64,000 bases of DNA from Planctomycetota bacterium (GTDB lineage Bacteria > Planctomycetota > Phycisphaerae > SM23-33): positions 1 to 64,000 of the forward strand of contig JAAAOJ010000003.1 of assembly GCA_009908915.1 (NCBI GenBank), given 5' to 3'. Positions 25,976 to 34,686 of the stretch are shown one piece after another. Under the pieces are notes generated by a model. The model was given only the letters and a program-made list of their open reading frames with translations, ran no database searches and was not told where the DNA came from. How positions within the stretch are numbered: the stretch's first letter is position 1; the number at the start of each line of letters is the position of its first letter. Made by a program: the position numbers and the translations under genes.

Positions 25976-26809
25976 CTACTCGTTGGTATCGGCCGGCTGG
26001 TCGGCGTGGCCGTCGGCGGTCGCCTCGGGCTGCTCGGTCGGCTCGGCGGGTGTCCCCGTCGGCGCCGGCTGACTGTACTCGGCCTCGACGACATCACTGG
26101 GCCGATAGTTCGGCTCGGTGCTGAAGGTCCGGGCGCGAAGCGTCGCCGGCGGAGTGACCTCGATCGGCTCGGTGTACGGGGTCGACTGCTGCGTCGGCTC
26201 AGAGCCGTCGCCCGTGTAGTAGATGTCGTCGCCGGTCGTTTCCGTCGAGATGGTGACCGTCACGGGTTCAGCGAATTCGCCGCCGGGCGGGTCGAAGACC
26301 GGCGTTGCCGCCTGCGGCCAGGCGTAGGTCGCCTCGGCGACCGCGCTGGGATACAGGCCGGCGCGGAATGCGCGTGCCTTGATGGTCATGCCGGGCTCGA
26401 CGAAGACGGGGGTCTCCTCGTACTGACGGGAGTCCTCGGTGGGCGTCTCGCCGTCGACGGTGTAGTGGATGCTGACGCCCCGGGTTGCACAGATGATGCG
26501 GACGCGCGTGGGCTCGGTAATGGTCCCCGCAGGCGGGTCAAAACTGGGCGTGGCGACCTGCCCGATATCGGGCCGATAGGCCACGGCGACCCCGATGGCC
26601 AGCAGCAGGAACAAGGCCGTCAGGACGATGGTGACCCATGTGAATACGTCGCCGGTTCGCGTACCGAAGGCGCTGCTGCCGGCGCCGCCGAAGGCCGCGC
26701 CGAGCCCGCCGCCCCGTCCTCGCTGGAGCAGGACGACGATGATCAGCAATGCGCAGATGATCAGAAACAGGATGTTCAGCAAAACGGCTGAGAACGATGC
26801 CAGCAGCAT
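25976..26809 (-). CDS. secG: SecG translocase subunit fused to two chitobiase-C-like repeats
   Basis: 277 residues, about three times the usual SecG length. Residues 1-85 are a standard SecG: a first membrane helix ([21 protein letters not shown]), the Gly-rich loop [21 protein letters not shown], and a second helix ([19 protein letters not shown]). After it come two similar beta-rich domains (about 90-170 and 175-255), each starting TP.FDPP.G...EP and containing a YT.DG..PT strand; this is the pattern of chitobiase/beta-hexosaminidase C-terminal (CHB_HEX_C) repeats. An acidic, Pro/Thr-rich tail ends the protein. With SecG topology the repeats would be on the outer face of the membrane. AAGGAA precedes the ATG. 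The gene lies between tpiA and yicC. Confidence 0.85.
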   Translation of the reverse strand: MLLASFSAVLLNILFLIICALLIIVVLLQRGRGGGLGAAFGGAGSSAFGTRTGDVFTWVTIVLTALFLLLAIGVAVAYRPDIGQVATPSFDPPAGTITEPTRVRIICATRGVSIHYTVDGETPTEDSRQYEETPVFVEPGMTIKARAFRAGLYPSAVAEATYAWPQAATPVFDPPGGEFAEPVTVTISTETTGDDIYYTGDGSEPTQQSTPYTEPIEVTPPATLRARTFSTEPNYRPSDVVEAEYSQPAPTGTPAEPTEQPEATADGHADQPADTNE

Positions 26810-26839
26810 GGGGGTTCCTTGTGGTCTGTGGCGGCCCGT

Positions 26840-27598
26840 TTAGAGGGCGGCCTTAACAATGGCGGTAAAGTCCTCGACCTTGAGGCTCGCGCCTCCGATG
26901 AGTCCGCCGTCGATGTCGTCCATGGCGAACAGCTCGGCGGCGTTGCCGGGCTTGACCGACCCGCCGTACTGGATGCGGGTGGCCTGGGCGGTCTCCTCGT
27001 CATAGAGGCCGGCCAGCAGCTTGCGGATTTCGGCGTGGACCTCCTGGGCTTGGTCGGGCGAGGCCGTCTTGCCCGTGCCGATGGCCCAAACGGGTTCGTA
27101 GGCGATGGTGACGTTGGCCATGGCGGCCTCCTCGACGCCCTCGAGGGCGCTCTTGACCTGGCGCTCATTGACGTCCATGGTCTTGTCGGCTTCGCGTTCC
27201 TCAAGCAGCTCGCCGCAGGCCAGGATGACCTTCAGCCCGGCTGCGAGCGCCTTGAGGACCTTGCGGTTGATCACGTCGTCGGTTTCGCCGAAGACGTGAC
27301 GCCGCTCGGAGTGGCCGAGCAGGACGTACTGGCAGCCGACGTCCTGGATCATCTCGGCGGAGATCTCACCGGTAAAGGCGCCCTTCTCCTCGAAGTACAT
27401 GGTCTGTGCGCCGACGGTAATCTGCGAGCCGGCGAGCGTTTCGGCGATGCTCTTGAGGTAGACATGCGGCGGGAAGACGGCGAGGTCGACCTCGCTGATC
27501 GAACCGATGGTCTCCTTCAGCCCGTTGGCGAGGGCCACGCCGCTGGCGATGGTGGTGTTCATTTTCCAGTTGCCGGCGACGAAAATCTTGCGTGCCAT
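26840..27598 (-). CDS. tpiA: Triose-phosphate isomerase
   Basis: 252 residues, full length. It interconverts dihydroxyacetone phosphate and glyceraldehyde 3-phosphate. Catalytic residues are Lys12 (GNWKMN), His96 (GHSERR) and Glu168 (YEPVWAIGTGK). The start MARKIFVAGNWKMN was chosen by family fit; GGAAGGA lies upstream. The sequence TCTAAACGGGC around the stop resembles the end of the family 1 MITE, but no second end was found. Confidence 0.97.
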   Translation of the reverse strand: MARKIFVAGNWKMNTTIASGVALANGLKETIGSISEVDLAVFPPHVYLKSIAETLAGSQITVGAQTMYFEEKGAFTGEISAEMIQDVGCQYVLLGHSERRHVFGETDDVINRKVLKALAAGLKVILACGELLEEREADKTMDVNERQVKSALEGVEEAAMANVTIAYEPVWAIGTGKTASPDQAQEVHAEIRKLLAGLYDEETAQATRIQYGGSVKPGNAAELFAMDDIDGGLIGGASLKVEDFTAIVKAAL

Positions 27599-27693
27599 GA
27601 AACTCGTGTCCTTCCTTCTGGTCGTGCCCGCATCGGCGGGCTGATAGCGTTCGTGTTCATGCATTCAATACGGCGGCGCGCCGTGGGGCGCTG

Positions 27694-28791
27694 TCAGATC
27701 GGCCCGGTTGCCCGCGGATAGCTGCCGAGGATGTGCAACTCGCCGCAATGCTCGCACGCCTCCTTGATGGCCGAGGCCAACGCGGCGTCTTGCTGGTGGC
27801 CTTCGACGTCGACGAAGAAGTAGTACTCCCAGTTGCGTCGCTTGCTGGGACGCGAGCCGATGTTCGTGAGGTTCACCTCATGGCGGGCCAGGACATTGAG
27901 GACCTCGACCAGCGCGCCGGACTTGTGGGCGGTGGTGAAGATCATCGAGGTCTTGTCCTCGCCGGTCCGCCCGGGCGTCTGGCGACCGATGGCCAGGAAG
28001 CGAGTCTGGTTGTTGGGGTTGTCCTCGATGTTGGCGAAGACGACCTTCAGGCCGTACAACTCCGCGGCAAGGTCCGAGCCGATCGCGGCGAGGTTGGACT
28101 CGCTGACAGCCATCTCGGCGGCCTTGGAGGTACTCGCCACGGGGATGAGGTCGACGTTGCTGAGGCCCGTTGAGAGCCAGTTGCGGCACTGGGCGAAGAC
28201 CACGGGCTTGCTGGCGACGAGGCGGACATCCTCGGCGGGGCAGTTGGCCAGCAGGTTGTGATGAATCTCGACGACAACCTCGGCACAGATGCGGACGTCG
28301 TGGTCGAGAAAGCAGTCCATGGTCTCGATAACGCCGCCGCCGAGGCTGTTCTCGACGGGGACCAGGCCAAGGTCGCAGTGGCCGCGGGCGACCTCGTCGA
28401 AGACAGCGCGGATGTCCGGCAGTGCGTGGTGCTCGACGGACGCGCCGAACTTCCGCATGGAGGCCATGTGGCTAAACGTGCCCTCCGGACCGAGAAAGCC
28501 GATTCGCAGGGGCTTTTCCAGGGCGAACGAGCCGCTCATCAGTTCGCGGTAGATGGCCTGGAGGGTCTTCTGCGGCAGCGGGCCGGGGTTGAACTCGGCG
28601 ATGCGCTGCAGGACCTTTTGCTCGCGGTCGGCCGCGTAAATCGGCGTACCGTCAGTCTGTTTGGCCCGGCCAACTTCGACGACGACCTCGGCGCGCTGCG
28701 AAAGCAGCTCGACGATCTGCCGGTCGAGTTGGTCGATGCGTTCCCGCAGCGACTGCAGGTCCATGTTTTGCAGGGCCTTATCCTCAGACAT
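27694..28791 (-). CDS. pheA: Chorismate mutase / prephenate dehydratase
   Basis: About 365 residues. Three domains in order: a chorismate mutase helix bundle (residues 10-95, LQSLRERIDQLDRQIVELL), a prephenate dehydratase (about 105-275, GFLGPEGTFSHMAS), and a C-terminal ACT domain that binds phenylalanine (LVEVLNVLARHEVNLTNIGS, then RPSKRRNWEYYFFVD). It makes phenylpyruvate, and phenylalanine is expected to inhibit it through the ACT domain. It is the first gene of the long minus-strand run pheA-tpiA-secG-yicC-gmk-rpoZ-coaC-coaB, with a candidate promoter at 28861-28889. The start could also be MDLQSLRER, nine codons later. Confidence 0.94.
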   Translation of the reverse strand: MSEDKALQNMDLQSLRERIDQLDRQIVELLSQRAEVVVEVGRAKQTDGTPIYAADREQKVLQRIAEFNPGPLPQKTLQAIYRELMSGSFALEKPLRIGFLGPEGTFSHMASMRKFGASVEHHALPDIRAVFDEVARGHCDLGLVPVENSLGGGVIETMDCFLDHDVRICAEVVVEIHHNLLANCPAEDVRLVASKPVVFAQCRNWLSTGLSNVDLIPVASTSKAAEMAVSESNLAAIGSDLAAELYGLKVVFANIEDNPNNQTRFLAIGRQTPGRTGEDKTSMIFTTAHKSGALVEVLNVLARHEVNLTNIGSRPSKRRNWEYYFFVDVEGHQQDAALASAIKEACEHCGELHILGSYPRATGPI

Positions 28792-28860
28792 GCGGCCTTG
28801 TGCTCCTGCGGCGGGCCGGTGCATGCGCAGTACGGTATCGCCGGTAAAGACAGATCGCCC

Positions 28861-28889
28861 CTTTTACTGCGAGTGACCGATCGGGTCAA
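28861..28889 (-). promoter_or_regulatory. Candidate promoter of the pheA-tpiA run
   Basis: TTGACC (28889-28884), a 17-base spacer and TAAAAG (28866-28861). Transcription would start near 28854, about 63 bases before pheA. Confidence 0.4.
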
Positions 28890-28916
28890 GGGTTTTTCGC
28901 GGGCGTAGCGGGCGTT

Positions 28917-29238
28917 GTGTGCGACACAAAATGGGGGCGTCCAGCTGTTGGGGCCGCACGAGCCGGCCTTCCTGAATCCCGGCAGGGATGATGTTCAGTA
29001 GCCTCGCGGCGTCAGCCCGGGGTTCACGGAGGCATGACGGGCAAAGCTCCGGCAGGAGCGTCTTGGTGCTTCGCATCATCAAGGCGCCCCTGGCGGGGCT
29101 TGACCGCAGGAACGGCAGGAACGATCCGGACCCCACGCTCACGCGTGGGGCTACTGAACGCCGCCCCTGCCGGGGCTGAAGACCGGTAGGTCCTAGGCGA
29201 ATGGAATGTCTTCGCCGCCACCGAAACGTGTGGCACAC
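28917..29238. mobile_element. MITE-like element, family 2, long copy (322 bp)
   Basis: The ends GTGTGCGACA and TGTGGCACAC match the copy at 16925-17042, and both flanking arms align with it in reverse. The middle carries about 200 extra bases, with a perfect hairpin CCCCACGC-TCAC-GCGTGGGG. It fills the gap between the pheA promoter and the pilin cluster. No gene was found in it. Confidence 0.7.
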
Positions 29239-29283
29239 CAGGGGCTCGAAGACGCCGGAAGGTGGCCGCCACGGCAAAAGAGG

Positions 29284-29826
29284 TTACGAATCGGCCACTT
29301 CGCCCAGCCACCGCCGCAGGCAGGCCGAGGCCCCAAAGGGATAGTCTTGGTCGCCGATGTTGAAAACGAGGTGGATCGTCACCAGTGTCGGCCGGCTCGT
29401 GCCGTCGATCGTGCGATACTCGACGCCGAAGTCGGCGTCGCTCATGGTCATGTCGTCGCCGGTGTCGCCCACCAGCGTGTAAAGCGGTGCCCCGCCCGAC
29501 TGATCGTAGGTCATCGCGCCACTGTTGGTGTCGATGGTATACGTGATGGTCTCCGGGCTGGCTCCGGTCCCGTAATCGAGAGACAACGTGACGACGCCGC
29601 CGCTGTCGCTCGTGGTAACCGTCTGGGCGGTGCGGATTTCACGGCACATGCGTTCGATGATGGCCCGGGCGGCCTGGTTGATGTCGGCAATGTCGTTGAC
29701 CTGCTCATAGGCCAGAAGCGAACTGCTCAAAGCGGTGGCCAGAGCGGTCACCACCATCGCCATGATGACGATGGCAACAATCAACTCGACCAGCGTGAAA
29801 CCTTTGGATGTGCTGATTCGTAACAT
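29284..29826 (-). CDS. Minor pseudopilin (type II/IV, GspJ/PilW-like)
   Basis: 180 residues. The N terminus is a prepilin signal: a short basic leader ending in Gly, then FTLVELIVAIVIMAMVV, with the conserved Glu5 after the cut site. The rest is a predicted exported beta-rich domain of variable sequence. GAGGAGG lies just before the ATG. It follows another pseudopilin and the platform gene, so it should belong to the pilus tip or pseudopilus; the subclass is uncertain. Confidence 0.82.
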   Translation of the reverse strand: MLRISTSKGFTLVELIVAIVIMAMVVTALATALSSSLLAYEQVNDIADINQAARAIIERMCREIRTAQTVTTSDSGGVVTLSLDYGTGASPETITYTIDTNSGAMTYDQSGGAPLYTLVGDTGDDMTMSDADFGVEYRTIDGTSRPTLVTIHLVFNIGDQDYPFGASACLRRWLGEVADS

Positions 29827-29883
29827 ATCTGCCTCCTCGTGCCGGGCGTGACCGCCAGCCCGTGGCCGGATTGCGGTTGTAGG

Positions 29884-30432
29884 TCAGTCGCGCCGGGTGA
29901 TGATCCAGCCGGTTGTCAGAACCGTCTGGTCGCCCTTGCTGATCGTCACCTGTACGTAGACCACGTCACTGGCGCCGTCGGCAACAATGGTGTCGATATC
30001 GGTCGCGTCGCGCCACGTCAGGTCGACATGTTCGGTCCACATGCCCAGAGCGTCGAGACGGGTGTCGGTGCCCGCGCCGTTGGGCGCGACCGGCGGGGTG
30101 TAGGTCGTACCCGTTCCGCCCTCGTCCAGCAAATCGTTGAGATCGTCGACCCACACCTCTGATGAGTTGCCATTCGTGCCAGGAGCGCTTTCGTCTTCGC
30201 CCGCGTCCTCGTCGTCCGGATCGTTCCAGGGAAGGTTCATGGTCCATTCACGCAAGCCCTGGGCAAGGATCACTGCCTGGGTCATATCCGTTCCCGCCGC
30301 CGTACTCATGATGGAGGCGCGGATCGACCCCATCGCAGCGACGATGCACATCCCGAGAATCATCATGGCGATCACGACTTCCACAAGCGTGAAAGCACGC
30401 GACGCCTTGGGTAGCTTCTTCCATGCTTTCAT
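29884..30432 (-). CDS. Minor pseudopilin (GspI/PilV-like)
   Basis: 182 residues from MKAWKKLPK, with AAAGGATC upstream. The leader ends in a small residue (Ala) before FTLVEVVIAMMILGM, the methylated-prepilin helix with Glu5. Ala instead of Gly at the cleavage site is tolerated by some prepilin peptidases. The rest is an exported domain rich in Asp and Thr. It is next to the GspF-like gene and the other pseudopilin. Confidence 0.82.
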   Translation of the reverse strand: MKAWKKLPKASRAFTLVEVVIAMMILGMCIVAAMGSIRASIMSTAAGTDMTQAVILAQGLREWTMNLPWNDPDDEDAGEDESAPGTNGNSSEVWVDDLNDLLDEGGTGTTYTPPVAPNGAGTDTRLDALGMWTEHVDLTWRDATDIDTIVADGASDVVYVQVTISKGDQTVLTTGWIITRRD

Positions 30433-30457
30433 CACAATCGATCCTTTCTGAGCGATC

Positions 30458-31684
30458 CTACTTGCCCGAAGCAATCGACGACATCTTGAAGATGGGCAAG
30501 ATGATGCTCATGGCGATAAAGCCGATCACGAAGCCCATGAAGATGATCATGAGCGGTTCGAGCATCGATGTCACCGCCTTAATTGTATCCTTGAGTTCCT
30601 TGGCGTAGTACTCCGAAACGTCGCGCAATACGTCGCCCAGTCGGCCGGATTCCTCCCCGGCGCCAATCATCTGGACAACACTGGGCGGCATGAGGTCGCC
30701 CTGCTGGAGCGGGGCGACGATCTTGTTGCCCTCCTGGACGCTGTCGCGGACTTCAGACCACATGTGCTCGTAATGGACATTGCCGGAAATCTCGGCCGTA
30801 ATATCGAGCGTCTCCAGCATGGGAACGCCTGCATTGACAAGTTCACCCATGGTCTGCAAACCGCGACTGATGTAGATCGCCCGGAACATCTTGCTGAGAA
30901 TCGGCACTTTCAGTTTGGCACGGTCAATGGTGGTGCGACCGACGGGGGTCCGTCTGAAAATGCAGAATCCGGTGATAAGTATCGCGATGCCCGCCACCGG
31001 TATGTACCAGTCGTCGCGGAGGAAGTTGCTCAGCCAGATGAGCCCCTTGGTGGGCGTTGGCAGACTGGCCTCTTTCCCTTTGAAAACTGTCATGAACTTC
31101 GGCAGGACCCAGGTCAGCAGGAAGGTCACCGCGGTGACCGACAACGTGAAGAGCACGGCCGGATAGATCATGGCGCCGCGTATCATACTTCGCGTCTCGT
31201 GCTGCTCGGCAAGGTACTCGGCGATACGATCCATCATATCGGCAAAGGTACCCGAAAGTTCCGAGGCACGAACCATGTTGATGTAGAGCGTGCCGAACAT
31301 CCTCGGATACTTGGCCAAGGCAGAGGAAAACGGCGTACCGGATTCCACGTCCCGCCGTATCTGTTGCAGAGCCGACTGGAATTTCTGGTTCTCCACCTGC
31401 GAGGCGATGCCGTCAATCGCGTCGCGCAGGCTGATGCCTGCCCGGACCATCACGGCTAGCTGCTTGGTGAAGTACATGATGTCTTTGAGGCCCGGGCCGA
31501 ACTCGACGCGGATATTGCGGAGGCTCTCGATAGTATCCGCCGCCCCGCCGGCTTCGCTGATGTTCAGCACCTGCCCGCCCTGGCTGCGTGCCCAGTCGGA
31601 GGCTTCCGTCAGCGTGTCAGCCTTGATCACACCGCTCGTGACCTTGCCCTGCGATGTCTCAATCTTGTATTTGTACTTTGGCAT
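30458..31684 (-). CDS. pilC: Type IV pilus/type II secretion inner-membrane platform protein
   Basis: 408 residues, full length. It is the polytopic platform on which the ATPases act. Two GspF domains can be seen (about 70-195 and 270-395), each with a cytoplasmic helical part and membrane helices (PAVLFTLSVTAVTFLLTWVLP; LMIIFMGFVIGFIAMSIILP). KYKYKIETSQGKVTSGVI at the N terminus is the usual short beta part. It follows pilT by a few bases. Confidence 0.93.
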   Translation of the reverse strand: MPKYKYKIETSQGKVTSGVIKADTLTEASDWARSQGGQVLNISEAGGAADTIESLRNIRVEFGPGLKDIMYFTKQLAVMVRAGISLRDAIDGIASQVENQKFQSALQQIRRDVESGTPFSSALAKYPRMFGTLYINMVRASELSGTFADMMDRIAEYLAEQHETRSMIRGAMIYPAVLFTLSVTAVTFLLTWVLPKFMTVFKGKEASLPTPTKGLIWLSNFLRDDWYIPVAGIAILITGFCIFRRTPVGRTTIDRAKLKVPILSKMFRAIYISRGLQTMGELVNAGVPMLETLDITAEISGNVHYEHMWSEVRDSVQEGNKIVAPLQQGDLMPPSVVQMIGAGEESGRLGDVLRDVSEYYAKELKDTIKAVTSMLEPLMIIFMGFVIGFIAMSIILPIFKMSSIASGK

Positions 31685-31690
31685 GCTGCA

Positions 31691-32809
31691 TTACCTGCCC
31701 AGGGCACGGGCCAGCGACACAGGGTTCTGCGACCGACTCAGGCCCTCGTTTCGAGAGATGAGGTTGTTCAGCACCAGGCCCTTGATGGACTCGTCGAGGC
31801 GGATCATGCCTTCGGCCCGGCTGGTTTCGATGACGTTGGGGATCTCGTGGATGCGGTTCTCGCGGATACAATTCCGCACGGCCGAGTTACAGACCATCAC
31901 CTCACAGCCGGGGATCATACCCCGCCCGTCCTGTCGTCGAAACAGCGTCTGCGTGACGACGGCCTGGAGTGTATTGGCCAGCATGCTGCGAATCTGGTTC
32001 TGCTGCTCGGCCGGGTAAATATCGATGATTCGCGCGAGCGTCTGGGCCGTCCCCTGGGTATGCAGCGTCGAGAGCACCAGGTGGCCGGTTTCGGCGGCGG
32101 TGATCGCGGCGGAGGTGGTTTCCAGGTCGCGCATCTCGCCGACGAGGATGACGTCCGGGTCCTGTCGCAACGCATGGCGCAGGCCGCTGGAGAAGCTCGT
32201 AACGTCCGAGCCCACCTCTCGCTGCTCGATCAGGCACGTGCGGCTGGGGATGAGGTATTCGAGCGGGTCCTCGAGCGTAATCACGTGCCGGTCGGCGCGG
32301 AGGTTCATCTCGTTGATCACCGAGGCCAGCGTCGTACTCTTGCCGCTGCCGGTGGCGCCCGTGACGAGCACCAGGCCGCGCGGCAGGTCAACGAATCGCT
32401 CAACGAGCGGCGGGAGGTTCAACGTCTGCAGACGCGGCACCTCGGCGGCGATCGAACGGAATGCGACGGCCAGCATGTCCCGCTGGAAGTGGGCGTTGAC
32501 ACGGAATCGCCCCATGTCCTTTACATGCGTACTGAAGTCCAGGTCGCGGCGCTTGGCGAGCATGGCCATGGGCCCTTCGCCCAGCATTTCCTTGGCCATG
32601 GCAACCGTTTCCTGCGGCTTGAGCACGTCCTTGCCTTCCATCGGAACCAGACGCGTGTGAATACGAAGCATCGGCGGATGGCCGGGTACCAGGTGCAGAT
32701 CGCTGGCGCCGCTGCGAAGCGTCCGCATCAACATCTCCTGAAGCACCGTCGGTTGCGCGGGCGGCGCCTGCTGGACGGCGGAGGACTGAGATGGCTGCAC
32801 TTGGGCCAT
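31691..32809 (-). CDS. pilT: Pilus retraction ATPase PilT
   Basis: About 372 residues. The Walker A motif is GATGSGKST, followed by the Asp box (ITLEDPLEY) and the His box (GHLVLSTLHT). The C-terminal AIRNLIRE motif of PilT is seen as SAVRNCIRE, which is how retraction ATPases differ from PilB. Retraction ATPases disassemble the pilus and drive twitching or DNA uptake. A second in-frame ATG lies 15 codons upstream at 32854 with its own AGGGAG site; the region is a tandem duplication (see the repeat entry). I chose the inner start because the duplicated part is not conserved-looking. Confidence 0.93.
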   Translation of the reverse strand: MAQVQPSQSSAVQQAPPAQPTVLQEMLMRTLRSGASDLHLVPGHPPMLRIHTRLVPMEGKDVLKPQETVAMAKEMLGEGPMAMLAKRRDLDFSTHVKDMGRFRVNAHFQRDMLAVAFRSIAAEVPRLQTLNLPPLVERFVDLPRGLVLVTGATGSGKSTTLASVINEMNLRADRHVITLEDPLEYLIPSRTCLIEQREVGSDVTSFSSGLRHALRQDPDVILVGEMRDLETTSAAITAAETGHLVLSTLHTQGTAQTLARIIDIYPAEQQNQIRSMLANTLQAVVTQTLFRRQDGRGMIPGCEVMVCNSAVRNCIRENRIHEIPNVIETSRAEGMIRLDESIKGLVLNNLISRNEGLSRSQNPVSLARALGR

Positions 32810-32889
32810 ATGTCGGCTCCCTTCAGGGTCTCTTTGCTTCTGCACGTGGGACATATATGTCAGCTCCCTTCAGGGCCTCTATGCTTCTG
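32796..32889 (-). repeat. Tandem duplication of the pilT translation start (about 47 bp)
   Basis: Two imperfect copies of a 47-base unit lie head to tail: both contain CAGAAGCA, CCCTGAAGGGAG (ribosome site) and an ATG followed by a MxxVQ-coding start. The first copy overlaps the end of the pilB coding sequence. Both ATGs are in frame, 45 bases apart. Confidence 0.8.
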
Positions 32890-34672
32890 TCACACGCATG
32901 ACTTCTTCGACGGTGGTCTGGCCCTGCGATGCCTTCGCCAGGCCGTCTTCCCGCAACGTCACCATGCCGGTGTCACGCGCATGACTGCGAAGTTCGGTCA
33001 ACGTCGGGTTACGTGTAACGATATCACGAATATCGTCGTTGAGGACCAACAGTTCATACAATCCGACCCGGCCTTTGTAACCGGTGTTGCGGCATTTTTC
33101 GCATCCGGCGCCGCGGTAGAGCTGTACATCCTCTTTCTCGCAAACTTTAAGGAATTCGGCCTCGGGGGCGGTCGGCTCGTCAACGACAGTCTTGCAGTCC
33201 GGGCAGATCCGCCGGACAAGCCGCTGGGCGAGCACGGCATTGACCGCGGCACTGATGAGGTAGGCCTCGATGCCGATATTGATCAGCCGGGTGATGCTGC
33301 TCGGCGCGTCGTTCGTGTGCAGTGTCGAGAGCACGAGGTGGCCGGTCAGCGACGCCTGCACGGCGATGCGGGCCGTCTCGGCGTCGCGGATTTCGCCGAC
33401 CATCACCACGTCCGGGTCCTGACGCAACAGGCTTCGAAGCGCGGCCGCGAAGGTCATGCCGATACCGCTGCGGACGTTGACCTGATTGACGGCGGCCAGT
33501 TCATATTCGACCGGGTCTTCGACGGTCGAGATGTTCATCTTGTCGTGATCCATGATCTGCAGCGCCGAGTACAACGTCGTGCTCTTGCCGCTACCGGTCG
33601 GGCCCGTCACCAGGATCACGCCGTGCGGCTGGAGGATCTCATGCTTGAAGGTCCTCAGCGTATCCGGCTGGAAGCCGAGATTCTCCAGGCCGACGCTGAT
33701 GGCACGGTTATCCAGAATACGGATGACGCACTTCTCGCCGTGGACGGTGGGCAGCGTACTGACTCGAAGGTCGATGCTGCGTCGGTGAACCGACGCCCGA
33801 ATGCGACCGTCCTGCGGCAGGCGGCGTTCGGCAATATCGAGGTTCGCCATGATCTTCAGACGCGAGATGATGGCCGCATGCATCTGAATCGGCGGGGCCG
33901 ACTGCTCGAAGAGAATGCCGTCCATGCGGAACCGCACGCGGATGCGTTTCTCGCCCGGCTCGATGTGAATATCGCTGGCGCCCTCGCGGACGGCCGAGGA
34001 AATCAGGTAGTTCACATAGCGGATGACCGGGCTCTCGCCGGCCATCTGTTCGAGATCCTGCTGCTCGGTTTCCTCTTCGTCGACAACCTCGACGGCCTCG
34101 TCGTCGAAATCCCGCACGATCTCGTCGACCTGCTGGGTCGGACCGGCCGAGAGTTCTTCAATGGCTCGTTTGATGTCCGTCGGAGGCACGACGACCAGCT
34201 TGACCGGCTGTTTGATCCGGGTCCGAAAATCGTCAACCAGGAAGATATCGGTCGGATCGTGAACGGCCATCAGGACCGCGTCGTCCTCCCAACCGATCGG
34301 CAGGACGTTCTTGTTGCGCATGTAGTCTTCGGGAAGCACCTCGAACGCTTCGTCGACGACCTCGCTGGCGTTGAGTCGCCGGAACGGCAGCTTGGCGTGC
34401 TCGGCAATGGCCTGCAGGGCCTGGGTCTCGTCGATCGCACCGATCTTCACCAGCGCGTCGGTGATGCTCAGCCGCCTGTCCTCTTCCTGGCGTCGCAGTG
34501 CCTGCCGGTACTGCGCCTGCGTAATGATGCCGTTGTCCAGCAGCAAGCGCTCGGGGCCTGCGGTGGCCTCGCCGCCGCTCGGCGTCCATACTTCATCCAG
34601 CACGCTTTGAAGGCGCGTGCGGGCTCCGCCACCTGCCATCGACTGTTCGGGCTGACCTGGTTTTTCTGCCAT
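32879..34672 (-). CDS. pilB: Pilus extension ATPase (PilB/GspE)
   Basis: 597 residues. An N-terminal MshEN-type domain (about 20-180) leads to the ATPase with Walker A GPTGSGKSTT, the Asp box and DPDVVMVGEIRD. A zinc site with four cysteines is present (CPDC ... CEKC), typical of assembly ATPases and not of PilT. It powers polymerisation of pilins. The start MAEKPGQPEQ was chosen because CGGAGAG lies 7 bases before it. It follows a PilP-like gene and precedes pilT. Confidence 0.95.
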   Translation of the reverse strand: MAEKPGQPEQSMAGGGARTRLQSVLDEVWTPSGGEATAGPERLLLDNGIITQAQYRQALRRQEEDRRLSITDALVKIGAIDETQALQAIAEHAKLPFRRLNASEVVDEAFEVLPEDYMRNKNVLPIGWEDDAVLMAVHDPTDIFLVDDFRTRIKQPVKLVVVPPTDIKRAIEELSAGPTQQVDEIVRDFDDEAVEVVDEEETEQQDLEQMAGESPVIRYVNYLISSAVREGASDIHIEPGEKRIRVRFRMDGILFEQSAPPIQMHAAIISRLKIMANLDIAERRLPQDGRIRASVHRRSIDLRVSTLPTVHGEKCVIRILDNRAISVGLENLGFQPDTLRTFKHEILQPHGVILVTGPTGSGKSTTLYSALQIMDHDKMNISTVEDPVEYELAAVNQVNVRSGIGMTFAAALRSLLRQDPDVVMVGEIRDAETARIAVQASLTGHLVLSTLHTNDAPSSITRLINIGIEAYLISAAVNAVLAQRLVRRICPDCKTVVDEPTAPEAEFLKVCEKEDVQLYRGAGCEKCRNTGYKGRVGLYELLVLNDDIRDIVTRNPTLTELRSHARDTGMVTLREDGLAKASQGQTTVEEVMRVTEA

Positions 34673-34686
34673 AACGTCTCTCCGGG

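Noticed and set aside
26830..26845. Possible MITE family 1 end at the tpiA stop
   Set aside because: Only a short match (TCTAAACGGGC) and no partner end; likely chance.
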